From assembly GCA_003221035.1 (NCBI GenBank), contig QHUB01000009.1, positions 92,314 to 156,313 on the forward strand: 64,000 bases of DNA, read 5' to 3'. Both the position numbers and the translations under genes were made by a program. The DNA comes from Gemmatimonadota bacterium (GTDB lineage Bacteria; Gemmatimonadota; Gemmatimonadetes; Gemmatimonadales; GWC2-71-9). The notes under the pieces are model-generated. The model was given only the letters and a program-made list of their open reading frames with translations. It was not told the origin of the DNA and did not search any database. Below are positions 1 to 10,508 of the stretch, piece after piece; the first letter of the stretch is position 1, and each line of letters opens with the position of its first letter.

Positions 1-843
1 GACTTCATGAAGCCCGATCGCGTCGTCGTGGGCGTGGATTCGGACGAGGCGGCCCGCGTGATCGAAGAGCTGTACGCGCCCTTCGTGCGCACCGGCAATC
101 CCTTGATCGTGATGGACATCCCGTCGGCCGAGATGACGAAATACGCGGCCAACGCCATGTTGGCCACGCGGATCTCCTTCATGAATCAGATCGCGCGGCT
201 GTGCGAGGCCGTCGGCGCCAATGTGGGACAGGTGCGGCGCGGCATCGGCACCGACCGGCGTATCGGACAAGCGTTCCTGTTCCCGGGCCCGGGGTACGGC
301 GGCTCCTGCTTCCCCAAGGACGTCAAGGCGCTGATGCGCACCGGCACCGAGAACAAAGTGCCGCTCGGCATTCTGGATGCGGTGGAGCAGGCGAACGAGG
401 CGCAAAAGCACGTGCTGTTCGAAAAGCTGCAACGCCACGTCGGCGACCTCAATCAGCGCACCATCGCCGTCTGGGGCCTCGCGTTCAAGGCCGAGACGGA
501 CGACGTGCGCGAGAGTCCCGCGCTCGTGCTGATCGAAGCGCTGCTCTGCGCCGGCGCCAAAGTGCAGGTCCACGACCCGGCCGCGATGAAATCGGCCGCG
601 CGCCAGCTCGGCAGCCGCGTGAAATACGCGGCCCATGCCTACGACGCGCTGGGCGGCGCCGATGCGCTGTCCATCGTCACCGAATGGCTGGAATACCGCA
701 CCCCGGACTTCGCAAAGATGAAGAGCCTCCTGAACCGGCCGCTGATCGTGGATGGACGGAACCTCTACGACCCGGTGAAGCTCGGCCGGCTCGGGTTCAC
801 CTACGACAGCATCGGCCGCCGGCTGGGATGCGCGTCCTCGTAA
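1..843 (+). CDS. ugd: UDP-glucose 6-dehydrogenase, C-terminal part (cut by window edge)
   Basis: Oxidises UDP-glucose to UDP-glucuronate with two NAD+, feeding the next two genes. The frame is open from base 1, so the NAD-binding N-terminus lies outside the window; the ATG at 7 is internal. About 280 codons are visible: the central helical domain, the catalytic cysteine in [10 protein letters not shown] (Cys codon 307-309), and the C-terminal UDP-binding domain with [17 protein letters not shown]. The stop at 841-843 overlaps the next gene by 16 nt, so the two are translationally coupled. The family is clear from the cysteine motif. A UDP-N-acetylmannosamine dehydrogenase is less likely given the downstream UDP-glucuronate enzymes. 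Confidence 0.93.
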   Translation, partial: DFMKPDRVVVGVDSDEAARVIEELYAPFVRTGNPLIVMDIPSAEMTKYAANAMLATRISFMNQIARLCEAVGANVGQVRRGIGTDRRIGQAFLFPGPGYGGSCFPKDVKALMRTGTENKVPLGILDAVEQANEAQKHVLFEKLQRHVGDLNQRTIAVWGLAFKAETDDVRESPALVLIEALLCAGAKVQVHDPAAMKSAARQLGSRVKYAAHAYDALGGADALSIVTEWLEYRTPDFAKMKSLLNRPLIVDGRNLYDPVKLGRLGFTYDSIGRRLGCASS

Positions 844-1781
844 CGGGCGCCGCCGGATTCCTCGGTTCACATCTCGTCGACAAATTCCTGGCGCTCGACT
901 ACGACGTGCTGGGGATAGACAACCACATCACCGGCACTCCGGCGAATCTCGGGCATCTCGACAGCCACCCCCGGTTTCGTTTCGTCAATCAGGACGTCAC
1001 CCGCTACATCGAAATCGAAGGCCCGCTCGACGGCGTGCTGCACTTCGCGAGCCCGGCGAGCCCGGTGGACTATCTCGAGCTGCCGATCCAGACCCTCAAG
1101 GTCGGCGCACTCGGTACACACAAGGCCCTGGGCCTCGCGATGGCGAAGCGCGCCAAGTTCCTGCTTGCGTCCACGTCCGAGGTGTACGGCGATCCGCTCG
1201 TCCATCCGCAGCCGGAGTCGTACTGGGGCAACGTGAATCCCGTCGGCCCGCGGGGTGTGTATGACGAAGCAAAGCGTTTTGCCGAAGCCCTGACGATGGC
1301 CTACCACCGCTTCCATCATTTGGACACCCGCATCGTCCGCATCTTCAATACCTACGGCCCGCGGATGCGTCCCAACGACGGCCGCGTCGTGTCGAACTTC
1401 ATCGTCCAGGCGCTTCGCGGAGAGCCGCTGACGGTCTACGGCGAGGGCACACAGACGCGTTCGTTCTGCTATGTGGACGACTTGATCGAAGGTATCGTAC
1501 GACTGTTCGAGCGCGGCTCGTCTGAGCCCACGAATATCGGCAACCCGAAAGAGTTCACCGTTCAGCAGCTGGCCGAGCGGGTGCTGGCGCTCACCGGCAG
1601 CAAGAGCACGATCGTGCGCCGCCCGTTGCCCATCGATGATCCGCAGGTGCGTCAGCCGGACATCACGCATGCGCGGCGGATGCTGGGGTGGGAGCCGCAG
1701 GTGAGTCTCGACGATGGGTTGCGCCGCACGATCGAGTATTTCCGCGCGGTGGTCGCGCGCGAGGTTGCGGAGCAAGCGTGA
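828..1781 (+). CDS. uxs: UDP-glucuronate decarboxylase (UDP-xylose synthase), SDR family
   Basis: Converts UDP-glucuronate to UDP-xylose with bound NAD+. It has 317 residues, the normal length for a soluble UXS. The N-terminal Rossmann motif GAAGFLGSH is at about residues 7-15. The stretch [20 protein letters not shown] and the YDEAK catalytic pair (Tyr145, Lys149) are hallmarks of the UXS branch, as is [11 protein letters not shown]. The frame is open far upstream, but the ATG at 828 begins exactly at the Rossmann strand [10 protein letters not shown], so it is chosen. It overlaps the dehydrogenase by 16 nt and the next gene by 4 nt (GTGA), so substrate-producing and substrate-using enzymes are co-translated. 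Confidence 0.9.
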   Translation: MRVLVTGAAGFLGSHLVDKFLALDYDVLGIDNHITGTPANLGHLDSHPRFRFVNQDVTRYIEIEGPLDGVLHFASPASPVDYLELPIQTLKVGALGTHKALGLAMAKRAKFLLASTSEVYGDPLVHPQPESYWGNVNPVGPRGVYDEAKRFAEALTMAYHRFHHLDTRIVRIFNTYGPRMRPNDGRVVSNFIVQALRGEPLTVYGEGTQTRSFCYVDDLIEGIVRLFERGSSEPTNIGNPKEFTVQQLAERVLALTGSKSTIVRRPLPIDDPQVRQPDITHARRMLGWEPQVSLDDGLRRTIEYFRAVVAREVAEQA

Positions 1782-2764
1782 CCGACCACTATCTCGTCAC
1801 CGGAGCCGCCGGCTTCATCGGGTCGCACCTGTGCGAGGCTCTCCTCGCGCGCGGCGACGAGGTCACGGGCATCGACAACTTCGATCCGTTCTACGCGCGG
1901 AACGTGAAAGAGCGCAACCTCGAGGGGCTGCGCCGCCAGGGCGGCTTTCGGTTCGTCGAAGCGGATGTGGCGCGTGACTCGCTGCCGCTCGATGGAATCG
2001 AGGCGATCATCCACCTGGCGGCGAAACCCGGTGTGCGGCCCTCACTCGAAGATCCGGGCGCGTACATGGAGGCGAACGTCACGGCGACGGCGCGGTTGAT
2101 CGATGCGGCGCGCCGCGTCGGGCTGAGCCGCATTGTCTTCGGCTCATCGTCATCGGTCTACGGGAATGCGACTCCGGCGCCGTTTGCCGAGGATCAGCCG
2201 GCGGTTCTGCCGATCTCCCCGTATGCCGCGAGCAAGCGAGCGGGGGAGCTCCTGGCGCACGCCTTCGCGCACCTCTACCCGGTCAAGATCATCTGCCTGC
2301 GGTTCTTCACCGTCTACGGCCCACGGCAGCGCCCCGATCTTGCGATCCACAAGTTCATCGACCTGATCGCCCGGGGTCGTCCCGTTCGGATGCACGGGGA
2401 TGGGTCGAGCGAGCGCGACTATACCTATATTACCGACTGCCTGGACGGCGTCCTTGCCGCCCTCGCGTGGACCGGCAGAGCCGCGCCCGGGACCGTGGAG
2501 ACGGTGAATCTTGGCGGCGGCGAGCGAGTCCGCCTGGATCGCCTGATCGCGTTGATCGGCGCCGCACTGGGCCAGGAACCGCGCATCGAGCGCCATCCGG
2601 ACCAGCCCGGAGACGTCCGGTTGACCGATGCCGATCTGGTGCACGCCGGCCGCGTGCTCGGGTTCAAGCCGAAGGTCGGTATCGAGGAAGGCATCCGCAA
2701 GTTCGTCGCCTGGTACGAGGAGATTCATGGACGTCAGTCCCGAACATCTGGTCGAGCAGGCTAA
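1778..2764 (+). CDS. NAD-dependent epimerase, UDP-glucuronate 4-epimerase-like
   Basis: An extended SDR of 328 residues, probably interconverting UDP-glucuronate and UDP-galacturonate. The NAD motif GAAGFIGSH is at residues 9-17. [20 protein letters not shown] is typical of the CapI/LspL UDP-glucuronate epimerases, and YAASK carries the catalytic Tyr149 and Lys153. The GTG at 1778 overlaps the UXS stop as GTGA and places the Rossmann strand right at the N-terminus. Substrate is inferred from this motif and from the operon: all three enzymes use UDP-glucuronate. UDP-glucose 4-epimerase is the alternative, but a separate GalE is encoded at 23.9 kb. Confidence 0.82.
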   Translation: MTDHYLVTGAAGFIGSHLCEALLARGDEVTGIDNFDPFYARNVKERNLEGLRRQGGFRFVEADVARDSLPLDGIEAIIHLAAKPGVRPSLEDPGAYMEANVTATARLIDAARRVGLSRIVFGSSSSVYGNATPAPFAEDQPAVLPISPYAASKRAGELLAHAFAHLYPVKIICLRFFTVYGPRQRPDLAIHKFIDLIARGRPVRMHGDGSSERDYTYITDCLDGVLAALAWTGRAAPGTVETVNLGGGERVRLDRLIALIGAALGQEPRIERHPDQPGDVRLTDADLVHAGRVLGFKPKVGIEEGIRKFVAWYEEIHGRQSRTSGRAG

Positions 2765-3512
2765 CGAACGATTTCAACTGCAGGATTACTACGGCGCGAT
2801 TCATCTCCTCGAGGAGGTCATCGCGACGGGCCGTGCCTTTGCCGATGCGCATCATCTCCTCGGCTTGTCGTACTCCCTGGCCGGACAAGCGGAAAAGGCG
2901 CTCGAGCAGCTCGACCGCGCGCTCGCGCTCAATCCCAATTACATCGAGGCGTTGATCCATCGCGCGCTCGTGTTGAACGAGCTCGGTCGCGAGGAAGAAG
3001 CCAACGCAATGCTGCGCCGCGCGCGACAGGTGACGACCGAGCGCCGCGGCGGATTCCACGGCCATGTGGCCGCGAAACTGGCGAACCAGCACGCCGCCAT
3101 CGGCCAGGCGTACTACGAAGCGGGCGGACTCAACGAAGCGATCGCCCAATATGAGTCGGCCCTCAAGCTCGGTCCGGCCTTTCACGACCTGCGCTACAAG
3201 CTGGGCCGGATGCTCCTCGAGGCCGGGCGCGCCCTCGAGGCGCACGAGCACTTTCAGACCATCGTCCGGCAGCGGCCGTCGTTCCTCGATGCTGCCGCGA
3301 TGCTTGGACTCGCGTGTTACCTGGCCGGTGACGGTCTCGCCGCACGTGCGGTGTGGGAAGAGCTGCGCGTCCGGCGACCGGAGGATCCGCGCGTCGAGGC
3401 CTATCTTGCGTTGTTGTCGCGTTCGGACGTCGAGCCCGCCGCCGTCGCCGCGGAGTCCCCGGCTCGTCCCGAGACCGACGAGCCGGCTCCGAAAAAGAAG
3501 AAAAAGAAGTGA
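2727..3512 (+). CDS. TPR-repeat protein
   Basis: 261 residues made almost entirely of tetratricopeptide repeats, for example YYGAIHLLEEVI, AEKALEQLDRALALNPNY and LNEAIAQYESALKLGP. It ends in a lysine run (PAPKKKKKK). There is no signal peptide or membrane segment, so it is probably a cytoplasmic scaffold. The ATG at 2727 lies inside the epimerase gene (38-nt overlap); an in-frame start further upstream would only add shadow sequence. The next gene starts 3 nt before this stop. Position between sugar-nucleotide enzymes and BamD suggests an envelope or polysaccharide role, but no specific function can be read from the sequence. Confidence 0.8.
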   Translation: MDVSPEHLVEQANERFQLQDYYGAIHLLEEVIATGRAFADAHHLLGLSYSLAGQAEKALEQLDRALALNPNYIEALIHRALVLNELGREEEANAMLRRARQVTTERRGGFHGHVAAKLANQHAAIGQAYYEAGGLNEAIAQYESALKLGPAFHDLRYKLGRMLLEAGRALEAHEHFQTIVRQRPSFLDAAAMLGLACYLAGDGLAARAVWEELRVRRPEDPRVEAYLALLSRSDVEPAAVAAESPARPETDEPAPKKKKKK

Positions 3513-4414
3513 ATCGCCTCACCGCCGCTGCCGCTTCGCTGCTGTTGGTTGTCGCGCAGGCCTGCACGCGTTCCGCTGCCAATCATGAGGAGCTCGGCGA
3601 CCGGTCGTATGCCGCCGGATCCTATGAGGACGCGCTGGCCGAGTATCAGCTCGGGCGCCGCGGCAACGAGGGGAACGCGGCGCTGCTGGCCAAGGTCGCC
3701 GCGGCCGCGATGCACACCGAGGACTATGCGCTCGCCGCCGAGTCCTACCGCGCGCTGGCAAAGCGCGATCGCTCGCGCGCGGAGGAGGCAGCGGACGGGC
3801 TCGACCGCGCGGCTCGGGCGGCGCTCGCAGCCAACGACCGCACCGCGCTCGCCAGCGCGCTGACCGGACTGCGGGAGGTCGCGCCGCGGCGGCCCATGGG
3901 ACGGTATGTGGTGCTGGCCGCGCTCGACGCCGTGGACCGGGGCGATACGGCCGAAGCCCGTGCATTGCTGCCGGTGGCGGCGGTCTCGGCAGTCGACGCC
4001 GCGCGGGCCGACTCGCTACTGTTCGTCTACGGCATGACGCTCGTGCGCGTCCGCGACTGCAGCACCGCGGTGCGCGTCTTTGAAGGCGTCGTGCGGCGCG
4101 ACCGCGCTCCCGCCGTGGTCGAATCCGCTCGGGAAGGTCTGGGGCTGTGCACGCTGGTCCAGGGACAGATCGCGCTCGAGCAGGGTCACCCGGCGGACGC
4201 CGAAACCTGGTTTCGGCGCGCAACGGCCCCGGGATCGTCTCCGGACGTCGTGCGGGGCGCATTCCTCGGTCTTGGTGACGTGCGCCTGGCGCAAGGTGAT
4301 ATTGCGGGTGCCATGGAGAGCTATCAGCAGGCGCTGGCTGGCGGGACGCCGGGAGACACGATCTCGCAGCGGGCCCAGGAAAAGCTCAATTCGTTGGGAA
4401 AGGCTCAGCCGTAA
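3509..4414 (+). CDS. TPR lipoprotein
   Basis: 301 residues. The N-terminus is a lipoprotein signal ending in the lipobox VAQAC (Cys19), so the mature protein is probably membrane-anchored on the periplasmic side. The rest is TPR-like helical repeats (SYEDALAEYQLGRR, DYALAAESYRALAKRD, DIAGAMESYQQALAG). The GTG at 3509 overlaps the previous stop (GTGA), and its TAA shares one base with the next ATG. It lies directly before bamD and may be an outer-membrane biogenesis or secretion accessory protein; that role is inference from context only. Confidence 0.8.
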   Translation: MNRLTAAAASLLLVVAQACTRSAANHEELGDRSYAAGSYEDALAEYQLGRRGNEGNAALLAKVAAAAMHTEDYALAAESYRALAKRDRSRAEEAADGLDRAARAALAANDRTALASALTGLREVAPRRPMGRYVVLAALDAVDRGDTAEARALLPVAAVSAVDAARADSLLFVYGMTLVRVRDCSTAVRVFEGVVRRDRAPAVVESAREGLGLCTLVQGQIALEQGHPADAETWFRRATAPGSSPDVVRGAFLGLGDVRLAQGDIAGAMESYQQALAGGTPGDTISQRAQEKLNSLGKAQP

Positions 4415-5214
4415 TGAAGAGGTACCGCCGGATCGGAACGTTGCTCCTGGTGCTCGCAGTCGGCATTGCAGCATGTCGTCCGCGGGGGCGCGCCCCGCGC
4501 TCCGAACCGATGTCCCAGCCGGATGTCGACATCCCGCGCGCGCTCGAGCTGTTCCACCGCGGCGATTTTCGGAAGGCGCAAACGATTCTCCAGCGCGTGA
4601 GCTACCAGCTGGCGCCGGGCGCGCCCGAAATGGCGCAGGTCCGCTATTATCTCGCGGAGTCGTGGTTCCAGCTGGGTGACTACGTCCAGGCGGCGAGCGA
4701 TTTCCGCAAGGTCGCCGACGAATTCTCGCTGACGGAATACGCGCCGATCGCGCTGCTGCGAGCCGGCGACTCCAACCTCCGGCTATGGCATCGTCCCGAG
4801 CTCGATCCCTCCTACGGCGAAACGGCGCTGGCGATCTACCAGGAATTGGCCGGCCGCTTTCCCGACAGCGACGCGGCCGCGCGCGCGCGCCCGCACGTCC
4901 GACGCCTGGAGAATGAGTTTGCCGAGAAGACCTACAAGACCGGAATCTTCTATATGCGCCGGAAGGCGTGGGACTCGGCGATCATTTATTTCAAGGATGT
5001 GATCGCGAACTATCCCACCTCGGGGCGCGCCTCCGACGCCTTGCTGCGCCTGGTCGAAAGCTACCACGCAATCGGGTACAAGCAGGAGCTCGAAGAGGCC
5101 TGCGAGAATCTGCGGCGCTTCTATCCCAACGTCGCCAAGGACGCGCGCTCGTGTCCGCCCGCGCCAGCCGATTCGAGCGCGACGTCGTCGACGCCGTCGA
5201 CTCCGACCCCCTGA
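4414..5214 (+). CDS. bamD: BamD-like outer membrane assembly lipoprotein
   Basis: 266 residues with a lipoprotein signal (lipobox GIAAC, Cys21) and the five-repeat TPR layout of BamD/YfiO: DFRKAQTILQRV, DYVQAASDFRKVADEF, a YQELAGRFPDSDAA repeat, and WDSAIIYFKDVIANYP. BamD is an essential partner of BamA in inserting beta-barrels into the outer membrane, which confirms a diderm cell. The ATG overlaps the upstream TAA by one base. The tail is a low-complexity Ser/Thr/Pro segment. Length and repeat spacing fit the family; another TPR lipoprotein is the only realistic alternative. Confidence 0.85.
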   Translation: MKRYRRIGTLLLVLAVGIAACRPRGRAPRSEPMSQPDVDIPRALELFHRGDFRKAQTILQRVSYQLAPGAPEMAQVRYYLAESWFQLGDYVQAASDFRKVADEFSLTEYAPIALLRAGDSNLRLWHRPELDPSYGETALAIYQELAGRFPDSDAAARARPHVRRLENEFAEKTYKTGIFYMRRKAWDSAIIYFKDVIANYPTSGRASDALLRLVESYHAIGYKQELEEACENLRRFYPNVAKDARSCPPAPADSSATSSTPSTPTP

Positions 5215-5242
5215 CCCCCCTGACCTCCCTGACCTCCTGACC
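5211..5242 (+). repeat. Short CTGACC tandem repeats
   Basis: CTGACC occurs at 5211, 5220, 5229 and 5237, a degenerate tandem repeat with 8-9 bp period. It spans the bamD stop codon and the short gap before nadD. No function is evident; it looks like a small slippage-type repeat. Confidence 0.7.
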
Positions 5243-5245
5243 CAG

Positions 5246-5821
5246 GTGACGGGCAAAGCCCTCTTCGGGGGCTCTTTTGACCCCGTGCATGTGGCACATC
5301 TGATCGTGGCCGAGGCGGCAGCGGATGCCCTCGGGAGCACGGTGGGCTTCCTTCCCGCGCGCGAGCAGCCGCTGAAGCGCGACGCGCGCGCGGGCCATCA
5401 CGCCGCGCCGGAGCAGCGCGGCGAAATGCTCGACCTGGCAGTCGCCGGCAATCCCCGGTTTTGTGTGGAGCGGATCGAGTTAACCCTTCCCACGCCGTCG
5501 TATACCGTCCGGACTTTGCGAGCGCTGGCGGAGCGGCAGCCAGGGAACCGATTCACGTTATTGTTGGGGGCGGACGCCGCGAGGGACCTTGCGGAGTGGT
5601 GGGAAGTCGAAGCGCTCCCGGAACTTGCCGATATCGTCGTGTTTGCCCGTCCGGGCGCCGGTGTACTGCCGCATCCCTTGATCAAACGGGTCATTCCGGT
5701 GCCCTCGATCGACCTCTCGGCGACGCAGGTGCGCGAGCGCGTCAAGCAGGGCCGTTCCATTCGATATTTAGTGCCCGATCCCGTGCGCGAGTACATCGCC
5801 GCTCGCGGGCTGTACCGTTAG
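5246..5821 (+). CDS. nadD: Nicotinate-nucleotide adenylyltransferase
   Basis: Adenylates nicotinate mononucleotide to deamido-NAD in NAD biosynthesis. It has 191 residues, the usual length. The nucleotidyltransferase signature [12 protein letters not shown] is at the N-terminus. The C-terminal motif is [20 protein letters not shown] (normally S-x-T-x-[IV]-R), followed by the usual P-x-x-V-x-x-Y-I end. The GTG at 5246 puts the catalytic motif at residue 8 as expected. It sits 31 nt after bamD and 7 nt before secA and is probably co-transcribed with both. Confidence 0.93.
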   Translation: MTGKALFGGSFDPVHVAHLIVAEAAADALGSTVGFLPAREQPLKRDARAGHHAAPEQRGEMLDLAVAGNPRFCVERIELTLPTPSYTVRTLRALAERQPGNRFTLLLGADAARDLAEWWEVEALPELADIVVFARPGAGVLPHPLIKRVIPVPSIDLSATQVRERVKQGRSIRYLVPDPVREYIAARGLYR

Positions 5822-5828
5822 GAGACCG

Positions 5829-8800
5829 ATGCCGAACCGTCTATTCACCAGAATCTTTGGCACGCGATTCGACCGCGAGCTCAAGCGCATCCAGCCGATC
5901 GTGGATGCGATCAAGCAGCACGAGGTGCGCCTCAAGGATTTGTCGGATCCTGACCTGCAGGCGCAGACCGCCAGGTTCCGGGCGACCATCGCCGAGCGTA
6001 CCGGTGAGCTGCACGCCGAGGTGGAGCGTCTCAAGCAGGCGAAGCACGACTGCCCCGATCCGGCCGAGCGCGCGAACCTCAGCGATCAGTTGCGCAAGGC
6101 CGAACAGGAATTTGTCGCCGCGTTGCAGCAGACACTCGACGATCTGCTCCCGGAAGCTTTCGCGACGGTCCGCGAGGCGTCGCGCCGTCTGGTGGGAAGC
6201 GAAGTCGTCGTGACGGGACACCCGCTGAAGTGGGACATGGTGCCCTACGATGTGCAGCTCATCGGCGGCGTCGTGCTCCATCAAGGGAAGATCGCCGAGA
6301 TGGCGACCGGCGAAGGCAAAACTCTCGTCGCCACGCTGCCCCTGTATCTCAATGCGCTGGCCGGTCGCGGGGCACATCTCGTGACGGTCAATAACTACCT
6401 CGCACGGCGCGACTCGCAGTGGATGGGCCATCTCTTCACGTGGCTCGGCCTCACGGTCGGCTGCATCGACGACACCCAGCCGGGCACACCGGAGCGGCGC
6501 GCGGGCTACCTGGCCGACATCACGTACGGGACGAACAACGAGTTCGGGTTCGACTACCTGCGCGACAACATGGTCGGCAACCTCGAGCAGCGGGTGCAGC
6601 GCGGGCACACCTACGCGATCATCGACGAGGTCGACTCGATTCTCATCGATGAGGCGCGCACGCCGCTCATTATTTCCGGCGCGGTCGGCACCGAATCGGA
6701 TGAGAAATACGCGCAGTTCAACGCGCAGGTCGTGCAGCTCGTGCGGCGGCAGACGGCGGTCGTCAATGACTTGATCGCCAAAGCCGAGCCGCTGATCACG
6801 AATGGCGATTCGAATTACGAAGGCGCTAAACTGCTCTACCAGGCGCAGCTCGGCACGCCGAAGAACAAGAAGCTGCTCAAGCTTTTGAACGAGCAGGGGG
6901 TCAAGCAGCAAGTCCAGCGCGTCGAGCTGGACCGCCTGGCCGACCGCAAGCTGCCGGCGCGCGACCAGAAGATGCGCGACATCGAGGACGATCTTTTTTT
7001 CGTCATGGACGAGCGCGGCCGCTCCGTCCATCTGACGGACAAGGGCGTCGAGACGATGTCGCCGCAGGATCCCACGTTATTCGTCGTGCCCGACATCTCG
7101 CATGCCGTCCACGAGATCGAGCACGACCCCGACCTCTCGCCGAACGACAAGATCGAGCGCCGGCGCACCGTGGAAGCGGAGTACGCTGCCAAGAGTGAGA
7201 CGCTGCACATCATCCACAAGCTGTTGCAGGCGCACGCGCTGTACGAAAAAGACGTCGAGTATGTCGTCCAGGACGGCCAGGTCTTCATCGTGGACGAATT
7301 CACGGGCCGGCTGATGCCGGGCCGGCGCTGGTCGGACGGCCTGCACCAGGCCGTCGAGGCAAAGGAGGGCGTGGCGGTGCGCGAAGAGTCGCAGACACTC
7401 GCGACCATCACGATCCAGAACTATTTCCGCATGTACGAAAAGCTCGCCGGCATGACGGGGACCGCGGAGACGGAAGAGCGTGAGTTCCACGAGATTTACA
7501 AGCTGGACGTCTCGGTGATCCCGACGAACCGGCCGGTGCGCCGTGTGGACAAGCACGATCTCGTTTACAAGACGCGGAAAGAGAAGTACGACGCGATCAT
7601 GGAAGAGGTCGAGCGCCAGCACAAGCGCGGCCTGCCGATCCTCGTCGGTACCACCAACGTCGAAGTCTCGGAAACACTGTCGCGTCTGCTCAAGCGGCGC
7701 GGCTTGAAGCACGAAGTGCTGAATGCCAAGTACCACCAGCGCGAAGCCGAGATCGTCGCCCAGGCGGGTCAGCCCGGCGCGATCACGATCGCGACCAACA
7801 TGGCGGGCCGCGGCACCGACATCAAACTCGGCCCCGGCGTCAAGAAATGTCAGATCTGCGGCATCAAGTCGCGCGACGCGCCGTTCGGCCAGACGATCGA
7901 GAAGCCCGACTTCACCGATGCGCAGCTCAAGGAGCACAAGTGCAATGAAGATCCGCCCTGCGGGCTGGTCATCATCGGCACCGAGCGCCATGAGGCGCGC
8001 CGCATCGATCGCCAGCTGCGCGGCCGCTCCGGGCGCCAGGGCGATCCGGGGCAGAGCATTTTCTTTCTCTCGCTCGAAGACGACCTGATGCGCTTGTTCG
8101 GCTCGGACCGCATCGCGCGAATCATGGACCGCACCGGCGCCGAAGAAAACGAAGTGATCACCCATCCCTGGGTGACCGCGGCGATCGGGCAGGCGCAAAA
8201 GCGCGTGGAGCTCCAGAACTTTCAGGCGCGCAAGAAGCTGCTCCAGTTCGACGACGTCATGAACCAGCAGCGCGAGGTCATCTACTCGCAGCGGCTCTAC
8301 GCGCTCGAGGGCGGCGAAGAGCTAAAAGCGGAGGCGCAGCGGATGATCGACAGCGCCACCGAACATCTCGCCGACAGCCTGATCGCGAATTACGACGATC
8401 CGGCGCAATGGGATCGCGCGCTGATCGACACGGAGTTCCTCCAGAAATTCCTGATGTCGATTCCGGATGTCACCGACCCGGCGAAGGTGAGGAATCGCGA
8501 GGAGCTCGTGCGGACGGCCCAGCAAGCGGGGCGAGATGCCTTCCAGAAGAAAATTGACTACCTCAAGGACGTCGAGACGCGCGTGGGCGCGGCCAATCTC
8601 AGCGAGCAGGCGCTGTCGCACGTGACCCTGGGCGTCATCGACGAGAAGTGGAAAGACCACCTGTACGATCTCGACCAGCTGCGCGAAGGCATCTACTACC
8701 GCGCCTGGGGGCAGAAGGACCCGCTCGTCGAGTACAAGCAGGACGCGTACGAGATGTTCGTCGGGTTGATGCACGATCTGCAGACGACGTTCGCCGAACG

Positions 8801-9119
8801 CTGGTTCAAGCTGCAGATCGAAATTGGACCGCCGCCGGGGCAGGGACCGCCGCGAGGGCCGAGCAGGAGCACCACGAGCCCGGCAGGCGGCTTACCTGGA
8901 GCCGCCCCGCGCCGTCAAGCGCCCATGGTCGCCTCCAAACCGGCGGCCGATGGTCTCGTGACAGCGGCCGAGCCGCCGCCGCCCTCGGTGCAGCGCAGCC
9001 ATCCAGGAATGGCGGAGCCCGCCTTCGCGACGAATCCGTATGCAGGCGTCGGCAGGAACGATCCCTGCCCGTGCGGCAGCGGCAAGAAGTTCAAGAAGTG
9101 CCACGGCGCAGCGGCGTAG
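5829..9119 (+). CDS. secA: Preprotein translocase ATPase SecA
   Basis: The motor that drives unfolded proteins through SecYEG. At 1096 residues it is longer than E. coli SecA (about 900). Visible parts: Walker A GEGKT (161-165), [19 protein letters not shown], a long PPXD region with an extra segment around 337-370, [19 protein letters not shown], the helicase end [10 protein letters not shown], the scaffold helix, a proline-rich linker, and a C-terminal SEC-C zinc motif ([18 protein letters not shown]). A second Cys cluster (C674, C677, C705, C711) lies in an insert of nucleotide-binding domain 2. The ATG lies 7 nt after nadD. A strong hairpin follows the stop. Confidence 0.97.
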   Translation: MPNRLFTRIFGTRFDRELKRIQPIVDAIKQHEVRLKDLSDPDLQAQTARFRATIAERTGELHAEVERLKQAKHDCPDPAERANLSDQLRKAEQEFVAALQQTLDDLLPEAFATVREASRRLVGSEVVVTGHPLKWDMVPYDVQLIGGVVLHQGKIAEMATGEGKTLVATLPLYLNALAGRGAHLVTVNNYLARRDSQWMGHLFTWLGLTVGCIDDTQPGTPERRAGYLADITYGTNNEFGFDYLRDNMVGNLEQRVQRGHTYAIIDEVDSILIDEARTPLIISGAVGTESDEKYAQFNAQVVQLVRRQTAVVNDLIAKAEPLITNGDSNYEGAKLLYQAQLGTPKNKKLLKLLNEQGVKQQVQRVELDRLADRKLPARDQKMRDIEDDLFFVMDERGRSVHLTDKGVETMSPQDPTLFVVPDISHAVHEIEHDPDLSPNDKIERRRTVEAEYAAKSETLHIIHKLLQAHALYEKDVEYVVQDGQVFIVDEFTGRLMPGRRWSDGLHQAVEAKEGVAVREESQTLATITIQNYFRMYEKLAGMTGTAETEEREFHEIYKLDVSVIPTNRPVRRVDKHDLVYKTRKEKYDAIMEEVERQHKRGLPILVGTTNVEVSETLSRLLKRRGLKHEVLNAKYHQREAEIVAQAGQPGAITIATNMAGRGTDIKLGPGVKKCQICGIKSRDAPFGQTIEKPDFTDAQLKEHKCNEDPPCGLVIIGTERHEARRIDRQLRGRSGRQGDPGQSIFFLSLEDDLMRLFGSDRIARIMDRTGAEENEVITHPWVTAAIGQAQKRVELQNFQARKKLLQFDDVMNQQREVIYSQRLYALEGGEELKAEAQRMIDSATEHLADSLIANYDDPAQWDRALIDTEFLQKFLMSIPDVTDPAKVRNREELVRTAQQAGRDAFQKKIDYLKDVETRVGAANLSEQALSHVTLGVIDEKWKDHLYDLDQLREGIYYRAWGQKDPLVEYKQDAYEMFVGLMHDLQTTFAERWFKLQIEIGPPPGQGPPRGPSRSTTSPAGGLPGAAPRRQAPMVASKPAADGLVTAAEPPPPSVQRSHPGMAEPAFATNPYAGVGRNDPCPCGSGKKFKKCHGAAA

Positions 9120-9142
9120 CTGAACCGACGTAGCAAGACAAT

Positions 9143-9166
9143 CGGGGCACGGCGACCCGTGCCCCG
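9143..9166 (+). terminator. Hairpin terminator after secA
   Basis: A perfect 10-bp GC-rich stem (9143-9152 with 9157-9166) around the loop CGAC, followed by the T-rich stretch GATTTGTTATT. It ends the bamD-nadD-secA unit, and also lies at the 3' end of the convergent gene that stops at 9187. Confidence 0.8.
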
Positions 9167-9186
9167 GATTTGTTATTCCCCCGCGA

Positions 9187-9726
9187 TTATTGCGTGACCA
9201 CGAACTGGTAACAGCCGCTCTCCAACACGACCGCTCCGCCGGCGTCGATCACCCGAAAATGAATGTCGAAGGTCGCCCCAATGGCGGTTGTGCCGAGGTT
9301 GCGGAACAGGTCGGCCCGACCGGCTCCGCGCTCATCGGTAACGATGGTCTGCGGTACCGAACCTCTTCCCAGCGTCAGCCAGTTCGTCCCGGTACAATCG
9401 TCGTTGATGGCAGTGTCCGTCGCACGTTGTAACCGATACTCGGCGTTTGGCGCCAGGTCTCGGACCCAGGTATCCAGATTCACGATCCGGTCGGCATCGT
9501 TGGGTTGGCGGAACTTCACGTGGCCGAAGCCGCCGTTCCCGGTGACGTCGCGGAGGATGATCTCGTTGTTAAAGGGTGGCGTTTCCGGCCCCCAGCTGCT
9601 CGCGCTGATGGTGGCGCTGGATGGCGAAGCCACTGCCAGTCCCGGGGCAACCGGATCCTGATCGGCGGCGCAGCCGAGCGCGGCAATTACGGTGATCAGG
9701 GCAATAGCGGTGCGCGTAATCGACAT
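9187..9726 (-). CDS. Secreted lipoprotein of unknown function
   Basis: 179 residues. The signal peptide ends in the lipobox AALGC (Cys19). The mature part is beta-rich, with one internal Cys pair (DDCTGTN and SGCYQF near the end) that could form a disulfide. I do not recognise the domain. The frame opens at 9810, but the ATG at 9726 is preceded by GGAGGG at ideal spacing and starts the signal peptide, so it is chosen. It lies on the same strand as, and about 130 nt downstream of, the cupin lipoprotein gene, and the two may be co-transcribed. Confidence 0.7.
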   Translation of the reverse strand: MSITRTAIALITVIAALGCAADQDPVAPGLAVASPSSATISASSWGPETPPFNNEIILRDVTGNGGFGHVKFRQPNDADRIVNLDTWVRDLAPNAEYRLQRATDTAINDDCTGTNWLTLGRGSVPQTIVTDERGAGRADLFRNLGTTAIGATFDIHFRVIDAGGAVVLESGCYQFVVTQ

Positions 9727-9856
9727 GATTCCCTCCACGGGATTGGTGGAACGGCAAAGGACGTTCGTCGCCTCGTGGATGGGTTTGGCAGACACGGGGT
9801 GGCGGGCCACAATCGCACCAAAACGACGTCAACGGAAGACGCGAGACTGCGCAGAG

Positions 9857-10387
9857 CTAGAACGGGCAGTTCCCTGGTGCGTCCGCATCAAGACGCGTTG
9901 GACTGCCCGCGGGCACGAAGAAGGTCGCCACCACGGTTGCGTTGGCGCTTCCTTCGTTGCGCGCGATACCCACCATCCCGCCGTTCTCAAAGAAGGTGGT
10001 ACCAGCAGGGTGCACATGCGGGGAACAGCTGGGATCGTCACCCATGTAAAACGTGATCGTCCCTGTTTTCACGACGACCAGCACGGGACCAGGATGGAAG
10101 TGCCAGCCGGAATGCCCGCCGGGTGCCACGTCGATGCTCACGACAACGATATCGGTGTTGTCGTGCGACTTGAGCTCGGCGTCATAATCACCGGCCTTGG
10201 ACTGAATATGGAACGTGCCGAGATTGCCGCGCGCAACGACGGTGGGGGTAAAGCCGGCGGCGAGCGTGAAGTTCGGCTCACCGACTCCCGGGTTTGACGC
10301 TCTCGGTGTCGTCGTGTCTCGGCATCCGACTGCTCCGGTCGCGATGGCCAATACTGCCAGTGCGGAAATGCGCTGAATTCTGAACAT
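9857..10387 (-). CDS. Cupin-domain lipoprotein
   Basis: 176 residues. A lipoprotein signal (lipobox GAVGC, Cys22) is followed by a single cupin barrel. Cupin motif 1 is GGHSGWHFHPGPVLVVVKTG (His-x-His with a downstream Gly), which could bind a metal. PHVHPAGTTFFENGG resembles the second motif. GGAGG lies 6 nt before the ATG. The ligand and reaction cannot be read. It diverges from the BTAD/SARP regulator, with the 11-bp-spaced GTGAC repeats in the shared 188-bp region, so it is a candidate target of that regulator. Confidence 0.75.
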   Translation of the reverse strand: MFRIQRISALAVLAIATGAVGCRDTTTPRASNPGVGEPNFTLAAGFTPTVVARGNLGTFHIQSKAGDYDAELKSHDNTDIVVVSIDVAPGGHSGWHFHPGPVLVVVKTGTITFYMGDDPSCSPHVHPAGTTFFENGGMVGIARNEGSANATVVATFFVPAGSPTRLDADAPGNCPF

Positions 10388-10508
10388 GCAAACCTCCGTG
10401 GGGCACGGCAGTTACCGAACTCCGCGGGCGAGCCGGCCCCAGCCGGACGCGGAAACGCGCTGGCGGTGACCCCTACCAGGCGTACATTGACCAGACTAGC
10501 GCCGGCCA

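Noticed and set aside
201..827. Upstream extension of the UDP-xylose synthase frame
   Set aside because: Low-complexity Arg-rich translation overlapping the dehydrogenase in another frame; homology starts at 828.
10403..10416. GC-N10-CC on the minus strand before the cupin gene as a sigma54 promoter
   Set aside because: Only the two dinucleotides match; the -24 and -12 blocks otherwise disagree.
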